From contig LUGG01000019.1 of assembly GCA_001683735.1 (NCBI GenBank), positions 1,054,001 through 1,118,000 of the forward strand: 64,000 nt of DNA, given 5' to 3'. Made by a program: the position numbers and the translations under genes. Within the stretch, counting starts at the first letter, position 1; every line of letters starts with the position of its first letter. This DNA comes from Grifola frondosa. Its lineage: Eukaryota; Basidiomycota; Agaricomycetes; Polyporales; Grifolaceae. Below the pieces are notes generated by a model that saw nothing but the letters and a program-made list of their open reading frames with translations, had not been told where the DNA came from and ran no database searches. Shown piece after piece: positions 1 to 12,033 of this stretch.

Positions 1-447
1 TGACCATAACTCACGAGCGTCATGAACTGTAGGAGTCAGCTCGTATATTGGCGAATTCGTTGATCCGTCAGTAATTGCATTTGACTGCTCTTCCTTTTGA
101 TATGTATTGACATTGTTGTGGCACAGAATAACAGCCATTCTCGTCTCGCGGTTCATGCTCAATCTTCGCGAAATCGACGCATCTCAAATGGCACGGAAGA
201 TTCAAGTCGCCGTCATTCGTCGGCTCGGTCCAATTTGCGGCTTTCGTCGAGCCCGTCGGTGCCCCTCTCGATCACGAATTCTCATTCTCTGCTATCGATC
301 CCGGTTCCTTGCATGAGCAGGACGCTGATGGAGAGGGCGAGCGCGAGCACGAGGCATGCTGGACAATGCCGAGGAAATAGAGTTAGGCCCACCAGTTTTC
401 ATGAACCATCTCAAGCCGAAGCCGGTCCATCCAGGCTCAGGGAGTAA
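1..447 (+). pseudogene. DUF6533 gene, 3' remnant (last two exons)
   Basis: This is the 3' end of a DUF6533 membrane-protein gene running in from the left edge. The final intron (about 71-126, GTCAGT..CACAG) and the last exon match the complete copies further right. The last membrane helix reads SRFMLNLREIDAS and the gene ends SEAEAGPSR-like then RE and TAA (445-447), after a shifted stretch. Relative to the intact paralogue at 52465, one extra base lies in CAAaTGG near 186-190. This throws the middle of the exon out of frame, so the acidic tail is only partly readable. The rest of the gene lies outside the window, so I cannot say whether the 5' part is intact. Confidence 0.75.
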
Positions 448-2048
448 ACTACCAGGACTGTGATATCGTTTCGGTTAGTGTGTACTGCTATCCCGTTACT
501 ACCTCGTGCGTGCTGCCGCTGAGATTGAAAGAACAGTGCATTCAGGAACTGGAATCTGTCTTGCGTCATACCTCCCTTCATTGCTTTCCTAGAGTCCTGT
601 AACCTGGTGTTGTAAATTTATAGGGGTCTACCACCGCTCGATCATATCATGTGTACCCAGCCATCGTCACTCTCTTATCTATATTCCTTGTGTTTGCGGC
701 GAAGGCGTTGCCAAGTCTTGGGCATTGGTACCAATAGCTTAACATCACTGACGGAAGTAGGCTTCTCATCACTTCTGATGTCCGGGTACGCTGTACGTCT
801 TGTCTGGTCGTGAGGTTTTGGAGTTGAATGTTGGTCGGCGCACCGCTGCCATGATCGTCGACCGGCCGCAGCAGAAGATGAACGGATATTACATCATGTA
901 TAATGCTCGGCCTAGCTTGAGTCCAACAGAGATGTCGTCCCACGGCGTCTCGATGATGTAGGACATCTCTGATAATCATTTATTTTTGGTCGGAAACGAT
1001 CCATATCAGACGCTGCAACATCTCTCATAGTACAGGTAACGTCAGTATTAAGGTTAGCGTTCACCAGTTTCCATTATGAAATGAACATTCATTCGACGAA
1101 GGACTTTGAACTGGGATATAAGATAGGCAACATAGATCAACGCATCGAAATCCTGCAGAACAACAGAAAGACGTACGCAGTATCAGTGTACATACACAAT
1201 CCCAGCAAAGAACTGGACGGTCTGGTCAGGCTGGTCCCAATGTAGCTTCAAAGGCGTTTAATCACACGCCGCCGCATGTAATATCATAGTTGCACTCACG
1301 AAATGATTCACCCCTTCCATCTTCGTCACCGCGAGTTTCTTCCGCCTTGATGCTCCGCCATGACGAGCTGATCGAGCTGACACCGGTGCTTACGCGCCTC
1401 ACGGTACTATGGCACATGCTGCGCAACCAGACGTGCCTACCCACATTCGCCATATTGCACACGTCTGCTGTGGCGGTGCAGGTCGCGCGATGGTTGGCGT
1501 GGACAAGGGCATAAGCTAACAGACTTGCTCGTGCAGATGCTGGTGCTGTCCGACAGTGCGCTCCGTGAGCGTGCGATGATCCCGGGATCTGACATATGAT
1601 TAATCTGTGAAACAGAGAGCCGTCAGTCGTATGTGGAGTTGTTGATGGTAGGAATAAATGAACAAATGCCTGAGCCTTTCCAGCGGAGGCGTCTTGCCCA
1701 AAATCACCGCACAGGCTAAGCTCTGAAGCCTTTCATGGATCCATGTGTGGTAGCTCGTTCCTGGAGCCAGCACTGTTCCGTTCATCGTGTAATCGCAGTG
1801 ATGATGCCCGGCTCCGGGGATCCCCTGGCAGGTCATTCCTGCTGGTCACTATACGCTATCTGTAATATTTGATAAAGACCATAAGTACTTAGTACTTACA
1901 TATAGAACAGGTGTAATTGTAATATTTCACGTCGGAGGTCGCACAGTAGCGCAGCCCAGCGGCCGTTCGTAGCGTCGAGTATGGAACGCGTCAGTACAAA
2001 GATATTCCTACTAGACAACACGACAAATTAGGACTTGGTCGATGAAGG
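448..2048. other. No assignable gene; eroded sequence
   Basis: About 1.6 kb without a gene I can support. It begins with the usual sequence 3' of DUF6533 genes. The open frames on both strands (for example minus 647-979) show no recognisable motif and have no partner among the repeats. A compact open frame at 1081-1245 (+) is listed separately. Confidence 0.4.
1081..1245 (+). CDS. Small open frame of 54 residues, unknown
   Basis: ATG at 1081, TAG at 1243-1245. The translation is unusually protein-like for this stretch (GNIDQRIEILQNNRK, then VYIHNPSKELDGLVRLV), with balanced polar and hydrophobic residues. I do not recognise it. It could be one exon of a lost gene rather than a gene of its own. 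No splice partner is obvious. Confidence 0.2.
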   Translation: MNIHSTKDFELGYKIGNIDQRIEILQNNRKTYAVSVYIHNPSKELDGLVRLVPM

Positions 2049-2810
2049 TTGAACGATGAACTTACGCGCCCAATACGCGCCCGTAGCTTCGGCAATTTCC
2101 ACCCAGACAGAGTGCCCTCTTCCTCACTTATTTCAAACACTCAGCTTATGCTTCGCCTCGGAGCCCCGATTCTTGCTGTGAGCGTTGGCCTTTGTTGTCG
2201 ATTTCCAGCAGAGTACATCTTTTTCGTTCATGGCGAGCCGGTAGAATGGACTATGTTCGACGCTAGAGTTACCTACAGAACGCCATTCATTCGAATTGTT
2301 CTCGTGGGACATGCCGTTCTCAGTACGGGAAGAGAAGGAACGTTATCGAAGGAGCTGGATGCTTGCCACTTGATGGGCATAGAAAAAGCGAGCAAGAAGT
2401 TCAGGAAAGCGGAATACAGTACGTGTCATCCCTTCTTGACGTGGTGCTCCGCGTCGCTGACTCTGAGAATACAGTATGCGGACCGTCTCCTGCCCTTCCC
2501 CCACGACGCTGATGCAGTCCATGCCGCTCTCATTGCGCATGCGCATTCTGTAGGCTGAGCTCGCTGCGCTGGAGATAGAGCTCATGGATCCGTTGAATTT
2601 GCTGCTGAAGAAGGAGGGCAAGGCTGAGCCTGGAAAGCTGATGAGGGGTACGGTCGAAGGTCGACTGTGCATGGATCAGATCAGCAAGGTGAAGGATGAT
2701 AGTAGGAAGCTTGTGAGCGTGATGCATGGTCGGAGGAGGACAGACATGGTGCCGAGAGGCCAGCGGCGAAGAAGAGGGATGGCGCGCAGAATATGAAAGC
2801 CGAGCCCGAG
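2049..2810 (+). pseudogene. Unknown gene module, copy 1 (degraded)
   Basis: This is a coding-like stretch of unknown family. The part around 2375-2420 (MGIEKASKKFRKAEYS) is related to 3605-3655 (GEEKASKELRTAERS). In both, a GT..AG intron follows directly: 2417-2481 (GTACGT..ACAG) here and about 3650-3706 in the second copy. After the intron come a Ser/Pro-rich part and the charged string LAALEIELMDPLNLLLKKEG here, versus LKLAVMETELADLLLKGD-like in the second copy. Two tandem versions of the same exon pair suggest a local duplication. Frames are interrupted, so neither copy looks functional. The family is not identified. Confidence 0.35.
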
Positions 2811-2983
2811 CCTGAAAGTAAGAACAAGATTCCGACGCCAGGGACATCGCTGAGACGGACCGGCGCATCGGCAAGTTCTAGAGGCTCATCGGCTCCTTCA
2901 CCACGGCTCTCGACGAGGCAAGTAACTCTTGACGCTATACAAACACATCCACGAACTAATTAGTCAACAGAAAACGCATACCT

Positions 2984-3024
2984 ATCTCCCTCCCCCTCCC
3001 CCCTCCCCCCTCCCCCTTCCTCCC
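2984..3024. repeat. Polypyrimidine (C/T) tract
   Basis: About 40 bases of almost pure C and T (runs of CCCTCCCCCC type) between the two copies of the unknown module. It may be part of an expanded intron 3' end, because an AG follows in the flanking sequence, or it may simply be low-complexity DNA. Confidence 0.7.
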
Positions 3025-3049
3025 ACATGGTGACCTGCCCACCCTCACC

Positions 3050-3870
3050 ACACAGCCCCGCGACATCGACTCAGTCTCCCTCCGTCTGAGCTCCTCGGCT
3101 TCGCCCTGGAGCGCATCTCCACCGTGAGCGCACAGCAGTACGGCAAACAGCGCGCCAGCCACATCACCCATCGCCTCGACCCCCGCCTGGGTGGCGATCC
3201 TTCCCGGTGTAGCACCGCCATCACATCCGCTGTATTCGATGCGGAAATGGGTTGTTGGTGCTGGAGGAGGGCATCCAGTACATGCGGTCGATGTGGGATG
3301 TGTATGAAAAAATGCTCGCCGAGCAGTCGTGACGCTGTGCATGGTGATTCTCAGCGCAGCAGAGCCCCAGGTGCTTGCACAGGTGGTCGTATGGAATCGA
3401 GTGGTGCAATGTCGATGTCTATGAGATCCAGGACATCTTCCCCTCAGCCCAGGACAGTGTAGCCGCATTGGTGATCGTGAAGCTCTTTGGCCATTTGCTT
3501 TCAAGGGCGATTCGATCGATGACAAGGCGAACGCGCCTGCCCGCTGGCATCCCAGAGGCGATCGGAGCGGCGAGGCCTCCGGCAAGATATTTCGAGTTGT
3601 TTCATAGGTGAGGAGAAGGCAAGCAAGGAGCTCAGGACGGCTGAGCGCAGTGCGTGTTCTCCCTCCTAGCGATTCTCCGTGTATCTGACCATCCCTCATC
3701 CCGCAGAACACCACCGTGCACGAATTCCGGTCCTTCCCTGCCTCATCCGCGCATGGCATCCCCCGCAACGCCCGTTCCATCCCTGTTGCTCTCCCAGCGC
3801 CTGCATGTCCTAAAGCTTGCCGTGATGGAGACGGAGCTCGCGGACTAGCTGTTGAAGGGCGACCCTGGCG
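3050..3870 (+). pseudogene. Unknown gene module, copy 2 (degraded)
   Basis: Coding-like fragments in changing frames. They include LVLEEGIQYMRSMWDVYEKMLAEQS (about 3258-3330), a stretch around SIDDKANAPARWHPRG (about 3512-3560), then GEEKASKELRTAE, an intron of about 57 nt ending CCGCAG at 3706, and TVHEFRSFPASSAH. The last parts repeat copy 1 upstream. An in-frame stop sits after KMLAEQS and another after METELAD (3846-3848). The family is not recognised and the copy is probably decayed. The 274-residue minus-strand frame over this stretch is compositional and has no motif support. Confidence 0.3.
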
Positions 3871-4263
3871 GGACGTGAATTAGCACTTTGACCAGGAGCG
3901 TCATGAGCATGACGCCGACGAGGACATTAATATGGAACGTGCGCGCAAGAAGGATGTGAAGAAGAAAGGCGATCGTGCGAACACCACGGACAGTACGTCT
4001 GAGCCTGAACGCAACCGAAGACTCCCGACGTCAGGAATATGTCTCTGAGACGTGGGAAAGCTCGAGAAGCTGTCGGGCTCCTCCACCGCTGGTTGTCTGT
4101 TCTGCTCTTATACTCGAGGCGCTGGTGTATAGTCACCGCTGCTGAAGTCGATCATCAGTGAGCAGATGCACTAGAGAACGAGACCTCTCTGCCGCAGTTT
4201 AGGTGAGCTCGCTGCACTCGTCGTTCAAATCGCCTGCCTTCTCGAATCCCGATCTCACACCTT

Positions 4264-4900
4264 AGCTATCGACTGCCGACGATGATCCGTATGTCCCCTT
4301 TTCCCTTCATACGCTTCGTAGATATCTGCAATGCCATAGTAGACTGCTTCTGGGACGACCCAGCGACCGTGCAACTCGTCTTTTCTGTCTCCGCAAGTGT
4401 TCGTGTGGCGGCTCTGTGCTCGACATGCTCGGGTGCAACGACGCGTTCTCAGACTGACCTTCTTCGCGTCGCCATGGACCTTCCGCACCATCGAGGAGCT
4501 CTTACCAGCGGACTGCACGTTCTGTTCGTTCCTGAACCTCCAGGAGCTCGTGACCGTCCACCTGAGGCTCACTGTGCTGCAGCTGCTCAATATCCTCTGT
4601 GCCGCGTGTGCGAGCATGTGGTTGCAAGGGGTATACCGCATGCGCTAGATGCGCTGGTACTCGACAAGTGTCCACTCGTGCGGATTCTGGAGCTGTGGAT
4701 CTGTCACATCGACTATCAATTTGAGGTGCTTTGCCGATGCTGTACGAATGCGACACCAATCTGAAGTCTATGTGGATATAATCCGTGTTCCATCCCCTCG
4801 TTGGTGCGTTGTGCCCCAATTTACTCGTTTCTCTGTGTCGTCGTGATTGCTATCTACATCTGGGCAATATTTGGAGCCCACATTCAGGAAACTCCACCCC
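4264..4900 (+). pseudogene. Possible LRR/F-box-like remnant
   Basis: Overlapping open frames carry leucine-rich strings such as FRTIEELLPADCTF, FLNLQELVTVHLRLTVLQLL and ALVLDKCPLVRILELWI. The spacing resembles the leucine-rich second half of agaricomycete F-box proteins. The readable frame changes at least once (about 4500-4650), so it is not a continuous gene. The assignment rests on leucine spacing alone and is weak. No F-box motif is visible. Confidence 0.25.
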
Positions 4901-6740
4901 CGTACCCGAAGGTTCCCCTAGGATTCCAAACGCACGATGTTTAGCGTCGCAGACCGCGCATTTCGTCTGGACGCGACACGACCATTCCATATGTGTTTGG
5001 TCTGGAAATGTTTGTGCTGGTGTTACAGGAGAGCATCAAGCACGAGTAGTGGATCACGATTATGAGATTTGGATGCCCGAAGAGCGGTTGGTCTGCTGGA
5101 CACCGCGCGGGGGGAACTCGTGCTTGGCCCGAGGCGCAGGTAGACGTGCGAATGCGATATCTGGTGACGGTGCAGCTGCGCGCATGAGACTTGCTGCGGC
5201 CAACAAATGCTGTTCTTCATGGGTGGATCATCTACTACCGAACCCATTTTTCCTTTCTCCCTATCGCATCTCGATGTCTCGTACACATCTTCGCTCGCCG
5301 CTTTGTTCTCATATTCTTGTGATAGAGTTTACGTTGCATCGCCATTCCTCTCACGCACGAGCCTGTTGATGAATTGCATGCGGCATACCTGATAACACCA
5401 GAACAAGTAATGGACATATATGTGCTCGTCTCTACTGCGCTAACTTCTAGGACCCTTGCTCGCCTTTTGCTATACTCTGCCCCGTCCTCGGCGAGACAGT
5501 GAAGCAGGCGCGCTGCATATGTTTCGGTGCACCATTCCGAGTAGGCGAACGCACAGCCTGGTTCCGTGGTCGCCGCTAGTTCTGTTCCTATCCCATCTAT
5601 TAAGCTATAAATTACTGTGGCTGATACACAGCGTGTGGTTCGACTTCCTTTCGACGCCCGCTCAACGTTCAGGTGTGTATTTATAGCCGTCATCTAACAC
5701 CTTCCCTTGCACGTTCAGCAGAATGCGCCCGGGCCCCGAACACCACCCTTCATTGCGAACTTCGGAATGTTTCTTCCCATTCTGTGTCGGCGTCTTGACT
5801 CTTGAGTGGACATTATCAACGGTATCTGAATATGGAGCTGCAGTACTGAAGCGAGCATTTGATATACGTTGTTGTGTCTGACCCTCACGTTCGGGCAGAT
5901 TCAGGCGGACATGCGCGACGTCGCGTTCTACTTTCGCAATTCCTGTCACATGCAAATCAAGTGGTTATTCACTACAGTTGGCAAGACATACGTGCGTGTT
6001 CCCACTATTCTTCCACTATCCTACCTCACACCAAGTCCTACAGTCGTGCGGTATGGTTAGATAGACGATTCTGTCCCATTATACCATAGGAAAAGAGCGA
6101 TGAAATCCCACAGTACGCCCGCGAACACCACCTCGATACATATCAACACGACGACTCGGACTTCTTCGACAGCGAGAAGGACAGCGGGATATCGCACCGA
6201 GCTTGACTTCTGTGGTGTCTAGATGGCCAGAATGGACGCCACGGCCTCCAATTCCACGCTGCGGATTGCGTCCCCGGTGCAGACCTTTCCTGACGATGTC
6301 ACGGCGCCCTCGCTATATATATATAATATGCTCCGCCAGACGACGCTATCACACCTATGACACTCGGTCTGAGCATGGCAGGGGCTATGCGTTATCTAGG
6401 GGCCGTTCGGTGGTGGTGCATTTTTTAACTACGTGCATCTCTATCTTGGTGAGCATTCCTGTCAATATGCCCTTGTTTCAAGTCTTGATCCATACGATAA
6501 CCCTCGACAACCACTTCGATAGCGTCTATAACGCATGCGTTCATGGCCACTGGCACACCACCGATGCGCTGTGAACAGACGTCTAAGTCCGCTAGCCTCT
6601 GGCAGATACGTTCTCGGAGTATATGTTTTCGATACACCGCTCCAGTCAAAGTCCATACCAGCTATACCCTTTTTCTGATGGAGCGTCTCCCTTGCCCGGA
6701 CTCCAGTCTTTTGAAGATCGCACTGTGGTAGTGTTGTGGG
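4901..6740. other. Eroded sequence; scrap of the DUF6533 upstream block near 5610-5700
   Basis: No supported gene. The stretch about 5612-5700 (TGATACACAGCGTGTGG onward) matches the conserved block that lies upstream of every DUF6533 copy (for example 26033-26110). A diverged old unit was therefore once here. The remainder (5700-6740) contains short open frames without motifs. Confidence 0.4.
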
Positions 6741-6745
6741 CGAGG

Positions 6746-7075
6746 GTATATATACGAACGGGATCGCTCCATCGTTACTAGAGCATTGAGTTCATAGTGG
6801 TCCGGAATACAGCAGAGGTCCAGCAAAAGTGAGTGACTCCTTCCGCAATCCTTTCCTCATCTAGTATATCCTTCCGCGCAGCTTCATCATAATATGTTGT
6901 GTGTTTTGGCACACGGTCAGTGATTCAGTGCAATCTCTTGTCATTTTCTTATTCCCACTTGTCGCAGCTCTTCTGATCATGAGTACCTTATCACGTTCGA
7001 CCGTGAATACCAGCTCGTATGGAAGCGTCGATTCTCTTCAGCCACCTGGACATTATTATCGAGGGAATAATTAAC
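6746..7075 (+). pseudogene. DUF6533 gene, 5' scrap
   Basis: The sequence follows the start of a DUF6533 gene: a TATA-like string at about 6746-6755, the first intron (donor AAAGTGAGTG near 6828, acceptor GCGCAG near 6881), the short second exon, the second intron ending TCGCAG near 6966, and the third exon. The third exon reads EYLITFDREYQLVWKRRFSSAT before homology stops near 7065. An extra base distorts LLVYEY at its start. The ATG of exon 1 is not recognisable, and nothing of exons 4-11 follows. This is a truncated relic. Confidence 0.65.
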
Positions 7076-7714
7076 CATCCCCCGCGTCAGGTCGGAACGG
7101 GAGCACGAAGGCCCCTTTCCAAAACTTGTCCACGATCGAGGAGGAGGGAGGGGTTGTCGCCGAAGTCCGCGGTGTCGGTGCTGGCGGCAGGTGCATCAGC
7201 TTGGGGACGGGCGCGGTCGGACGCCGAGGAGGAGGCAACAACAGGAGGCCAGGAAGGAGTACTGTTCCTCTTCAATGACGATATTACATTGCTTCAGCGG
7301 CGTAATATTACATGTCAGGGATGTATCAACTGGAAGGTCTATTACTACTTGGTATGTCTCCGGGGAACTGAATCTCTATCTATGGCATGAGCTCAGACTG
7401 CTTTACCTCATAACCTAATAGCCTATGCGTCCTGGGAGACAGCCTTCCATCCACAGGGAGCAAAGAACAGTCAGGCGCTCGGCATTCTCCGATTCACTCA
7501 CTCCCGCGATAACGAACAACAACTATTTGTATATCTCCCTTCCCATTCTACGGGTGAGCATTGAATCCCGTCGATGTGTATGATGCGCTGTGTCACCTTT
7601 GAATGGAACCGATGGTGTTCTGATAAACTGTGAGTAAATGCCGGTATCTGAGCGCCAATACGGTGTACAAAACAGCTGACTTCGCAATGGTTCTGCAAGC
7701 TTCGCCACGGCACA
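7076..7714. other. Upstream region of the EF-hand/ZZ gene
   Basis: No gene assigned. It lies between the DUF6533 scrap and the intact gene at 7715 and should contain that gene's promoter. I see no clear TATA box at a fixed distance. The open frame at 7019-7390 starts in the DUF6533 scrap and turns into low-information sequence. Confidence 0.4.
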
Positions 7715-10700
7715 ATGTCCTCGTTCTTGAAGCGCGAGGTCACCACAGAGCCGTACATATCCGTGCTGGGTTTCCCGAATCCTCACCCCACCGCACCCGG
7801 CGCGCCCACCGCGGGCTCTCATGGGAAACCTGAGCTATCCACAAAACTCGGCGCAACTTCCGCGAAGCTCAATAGCCTAATTGGCGAGGTTTCTAAAACA
7901 AATCCGTCCTCCAATCCATATGGTGTGTCTTCTGCACTCTGCGTTCTATACATTCCAATATGGCTGCGTATGACAGGGGAGATGCTTGGTGCTATCCAAA
8001 CCGATCCCACATCTCCTATGAAAACGGCATGCACCAGTAACCCCATGAAGCCGATCAGAGTTGGCATAGACTTTCTGATTGAACGCCTTCCGGGGTTGGT
8101 TAAAGCTCTTGATGAAGTCTCTAAAATCCATCCGTTCATCGCAGGTAGGCAGTATCACACATATGTACACATTTTAAAGCTCAAAATTTACAGCTGCCGT
8201 CCTTGCGTTTAAGGTCGTCATTGAACTCGAGATGAAACGCCGCGACAACGACAAGAAAATCAATTGTCTCTTTCTGCAAATGAGAGACATGATGGAGGCG
8301 CTGCTGCGGTATGTATGGTCTACTCGTGTATGTCTATTATCATTGATTAAAATGTGTAGGCTAGGGACCATCAAGGATGAAGACATCATCGGCCGAGATG
8401 GAGTTAGGATCGAGGCTCGAATGCAAGAACTGCTGAACGAGACCGCAAACGATATCACGGAGTGCGCAAACGCATGCGACACCTACTCCAAGACGAAACT
8501 GCTCGTGAAAGTGCTCAAGGCATCCATGTGGAACAGCAAGTTGCAACGATTCATCATATTGTTCGAGGAGCGACGCCGCGAGTTCCATTGGGCCATGGCC
8601 CTTCACGTCAGCGTTGGTATGGACAACGTCAATCAAAAGCTAAATACTTTTGACGACAAGTAAGGTTCTCATCATCTTCCCGGGCAAGGCTGACGATGGC
8701 CGCAGAATCACTTTGATGCTAGAATTCTTCGTGAAACCCGCATCGCCGGAGGAACAAAAGCTCGCGTGCTGGGTCCAGCGGAAAGGCGGCGCGGAGGCCG
8801 TACGACAGAATGACGAAGTGCTGACGGAGCTTCTAGCAGCGTCGTCGACCACACCGAGTTCAGCGAAACAAACGGACCGCAAGGGTGCCAGTCACGCTGC
8901 TTGGACTGCAGGCAGCGACTTGGAAAACCTAAAGAATGAGTTGTCCGACGACTCTGGTACTGCGATCCGCAACAACCTCAAGACGTTCGAGAGGAAGTTC
9001 GAGATGCAGCGGAGGGAGCTCACGGAAGAGATGAGATGGGTTATTCACCGCGAAGGCGATCGCGTTATCGAGTCTTTCACGTCGGGTCCGCACGACAAGA
9101 TAATTGATCCTGTAAGTAGCCCTTGACAGATGACCATACGTGCATTCTGAAAATACCTTCTTTGACAGGATATACACGAGATATGGCAAGATATGGTGAG
9201 ATTTCTTTTGTTGCTTGACTGTTCTAGCACTTATACACAGATTTGTAGCGCTGGCGTGGCAACGTCAAGGCGAGACATTTCGTGTTCTCTCTTCGAGACT
9301 TTTATCGCGAAAAGATGGACGAGAAGAAGCGCCAGCCCGTCAGCACCGAAAACCTACATATTGCGGAGACGGATGAGTGGGCACTCAAGTATATCAATGT
9401 CACACGGCTGCAGCCTATCATCGAAGCTTTCGATGATGACGCCTCCGGTTTCATTACGGTTGCAGAGGTGAACCAATTTACGACCTCTAGGCCCAAGGAT
9501 TGGAGGTGAGTTTTATCGATCTGCACTTCACCATTCTCATACTGACTCGAATGAATAGCTTGCTTCATTGGCTCGCATATTGGGCGATCGGTATCTATTT
9601 CTTATTTCGGCTGTATATTACCGCTGACCACGAGGATAGGATGGCAAATGGCGATGGTAACCTATGCGGAGAAGATCAACCATCTGTTCGATAAGATGTT
9701 CTCTTTGAAACCTCTTCTGCATCCTGCGAACCGCCCCCACGTCGACAGATACCTGAATAATGTGTGGCCATTAATCACAGAACTCACAGCATCATTCAGG
9801 ACGTGTACCGGAGCAACAGATGCTCTCCGCGCTCGATTCCATAGTTATGTGGACAGCGAAGAGCAGCGCTTGAGAACGGGCCTGGACGCGGTCGACTACG
9901 ATATCGACGCTACGGACACGGTCAGCCTCATCACTGGCCCTGGCAGGATTGAGAAAGTACGCAAATCCTGTATGCCCGCTTATTCCTGTCATCGGTAGCT
10001 AAATCATTTGTTTGCTTTGCAGTCTCTGTTCCCGTTGCTGTATCTGCTTCTCAGTCGCGACTACGAGATCATGCGGGCGTGTCGGACAACCGTTATCAGC
10101 CAGAAGGAGCTGTGGAATGCTGCGGACACGATACGGTGGGTGTTCTATGCCGTAGTTGACCGTTATACAGACCTGGAAGGCCAGTCGTTAATTGTTGAGA
10201 ATATTTTTCCATGCCTCATATCGTGCTATCTTTGTTTAGACTTGTTCAAACAGCAAAAGCTTGATGCTACGCAACAGTTCAAGGTTTTTGCTTGCCGGAT
10301 AGTGAGTCCAACTAGCATATCTCTACAAAACTTTGACAGCGTTCTTTGCAGTTCAATTTTTGGCACGACTCGAGCAAATGCTGGACCATGCAGCGCTTGA
10401 AAGAAGTCAAGTGGCCACAGCACGAGTACGACGACTCAGTGGAGCGTCAGGACGTCGACATCAGCACACTGCTTAAATGCCGTGTGGATAGCGAAGATAT
10501 CTACAATGTTGAAGAAGATGGATGCCGAAGCACTGTTGAGCACTTGTAAGTCAGTCTGATAGATTGTTCAGCATAACGACTCAATACGTGGTTTTAGAGG
10601 TATCGTCTGCGACAGCTGCCAGAAGACAATTCGCAGAACTCGAGTCGTATGTCTCGAATGCGACGGTAACGATTCTATCGACTTCTGCGATGACCCGACG

Positions 10701-11483
10701 TGCATGAGCGCGGAGATACACAAGGACAAGAGGGACGACCTGAAATCACCACATCTACCTACACATGCTGTCTTCAAACTGCGGGTGAATATTCTCCAAT
10801 ATGTTGAGTACGGTCAAAATTACTGCGCGGCGCAAAATGCGCTGAAGAAGGCAAACGCGGCATTCGATGATCCGGCAGAAATGGAGGCGGAGCAGGCTGT
10901 GCCAGTGGATGGGGAGTATGTGGAGTCGTCATCTAAGCAGGGCGCACAGCTGGGAGAGTCGGAAACCCCGTCAGCAGACCAGGCGACGCTCAATACCTTG
11001 GAGGGCTCGCCTCCAAGGGAAACGATACAGACAGAGACTGCGTCTGAACCAGATGGTGCTCTCAACTTCACCACTAAAATCGTCAATCACAGATTGGCGT
11101 GCGTGGCATGCGGGGAGCAGGTGACGCGGCCATGTTGGTATTGCTTCGTCTGCGAAGGTGAGCTCGTCTTCCGTTGTACATCCCTTATATACACACCTAA
11201 TACTCGTCAACAAGATGACACGTTCATATGTAACAGCTGCGATGCGAAAGGAGGCGTGTCTAAGGGGACGCACCAGCATTCGCACGGGCTGGTCGGGTGT
11301 CAGGAGAAAGCGCAAGATACCATCAAAGAGGCAAACCCTGTCGAAGAAAAAGTGGAGAGCCTTCAGAATAAACTGGATATGATGGAAGACCGCTTACTTC
11401 GCATAGAACAGCTGCTATTGAGCTCTATGTCGGTCAATGGCATACAGTCGGAAGGTGGGGGCGGCGCCCAGCAGGTAGTTTAG
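7715..11483 (+). CDS. EF-hand and double ZZ-type zinc-finger protein (13 exons, 1043 aa)
   Basis: Exons: 7715-7922, 7977-8144, 8194-8308, 8360-8659, 8706-9111, 9169-9195, 9249-9505, 9559-9590, 9640-9956, 10023-10301, 10352-10545, 10598-11157, 11215-11483. All join in frame with GT..AG introns of 46-66 nt, giving 1043 residues and a TAG stop. Residues 1-380 are alpha-helical (VVIELEMKRRDNDKKINCLF, FEERRREFHWAMALHVSV) and resemble the N-terminal helical signalling regions of fungal STAND-type proteins; that resemblance is inference. A perfect EF-hand loop DDDASGFITVAE lies at about 470-481, so calcium binding is likely. The first ZZ finger has Cys at 772, 775, 786, 789, 798, 803. The second has Cys 936, 939, 950, 953, 960, 963 and a His cluster at 974-978. 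A coiled coil lies at about 985-1025. Exon 10 could hide a 60-nt GC..AG intron (10180-10239) because GQSLIVENIFPCLISCYLCL is oddly hydrophobic. The first intron is also a multiple of three. This is the only single-copy, uninterrupted multi-domain gene of the window. Its biological role is unknown. Confidence 0.85.
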
Positions 11484-12033
11484 CACAGCATCGAACGGGA
11501 TGGGGTACAAGGAATGCGAGGAATCATGATGTACGTCTTGAGATATCAACCAGCTTATTCATCGAATACATCCAGCGCTTAGTGGTCGCTCTCGCTGCAC
11601 TAAGTTATGTCGTCCCTAAGTCTCAATATAACTTAGCCATGCAGTCATCATTTCCATTTATCTCCGAGTCCGTGGCCCGCGATGACCGACATGCATAATC
11701 TGTGCACAGTAATAGCTACACACTAAACTGCGCGGAATGGATGGTCGCTGGAACCCAGAACATTTAGGAAAATGAGCTCACCGCTGGAAGATTTGTTCGA
11801 GGTGACGTCTGGGAAGTAGAGCAGTTCGATCCGCAGCTTCCATGCTCGCACATGTGAGGGTGGCCAAGGCAAAGGTCTCTAGCTCCGGCGCAAACTTGTT
11901 CAATCAGATAATACGGAAAGTATAATCATCTGGGCAACAACTGCGAGTGCACAACTCGAATGATCTCAGCGGACATAGATTATACAATAACAGGGCGGCA
12001 AACATACATGCAGGCGGCGATACATGACAAAAT
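11484..12033. other. Intergenic; 3' flank of the EF-hand/ZZ gene
   Basis: About 550 bases without a supported gene. It should hold the 3' untranslated region of the upstream gene and, on the minus strand, sequence downstream of the fragment that ends at 12034. No terminator or repeat is evident. Confidence 0.4.

Noticed and set aside
2956..3780. Minus-strand open frame of 274 codons
   Set aside because: The frame covers a C/T tract and GC-rich DNA and its residues are dominated by Arg, Ser, Thr, His. The plus strand shows better protein-like strings and a duplicated exon pair, so the frame is a compositional shadow.
8650..8710. Intron of 29 nt (8660-8688) in the EF-hand/ZZ gene
   Set aside because: It is too short for a spliceosomal intron here. 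The 46-nt choice 8660-8705 has a CTGAC branch site and a CCGCAG acceptor and keeps the frame.
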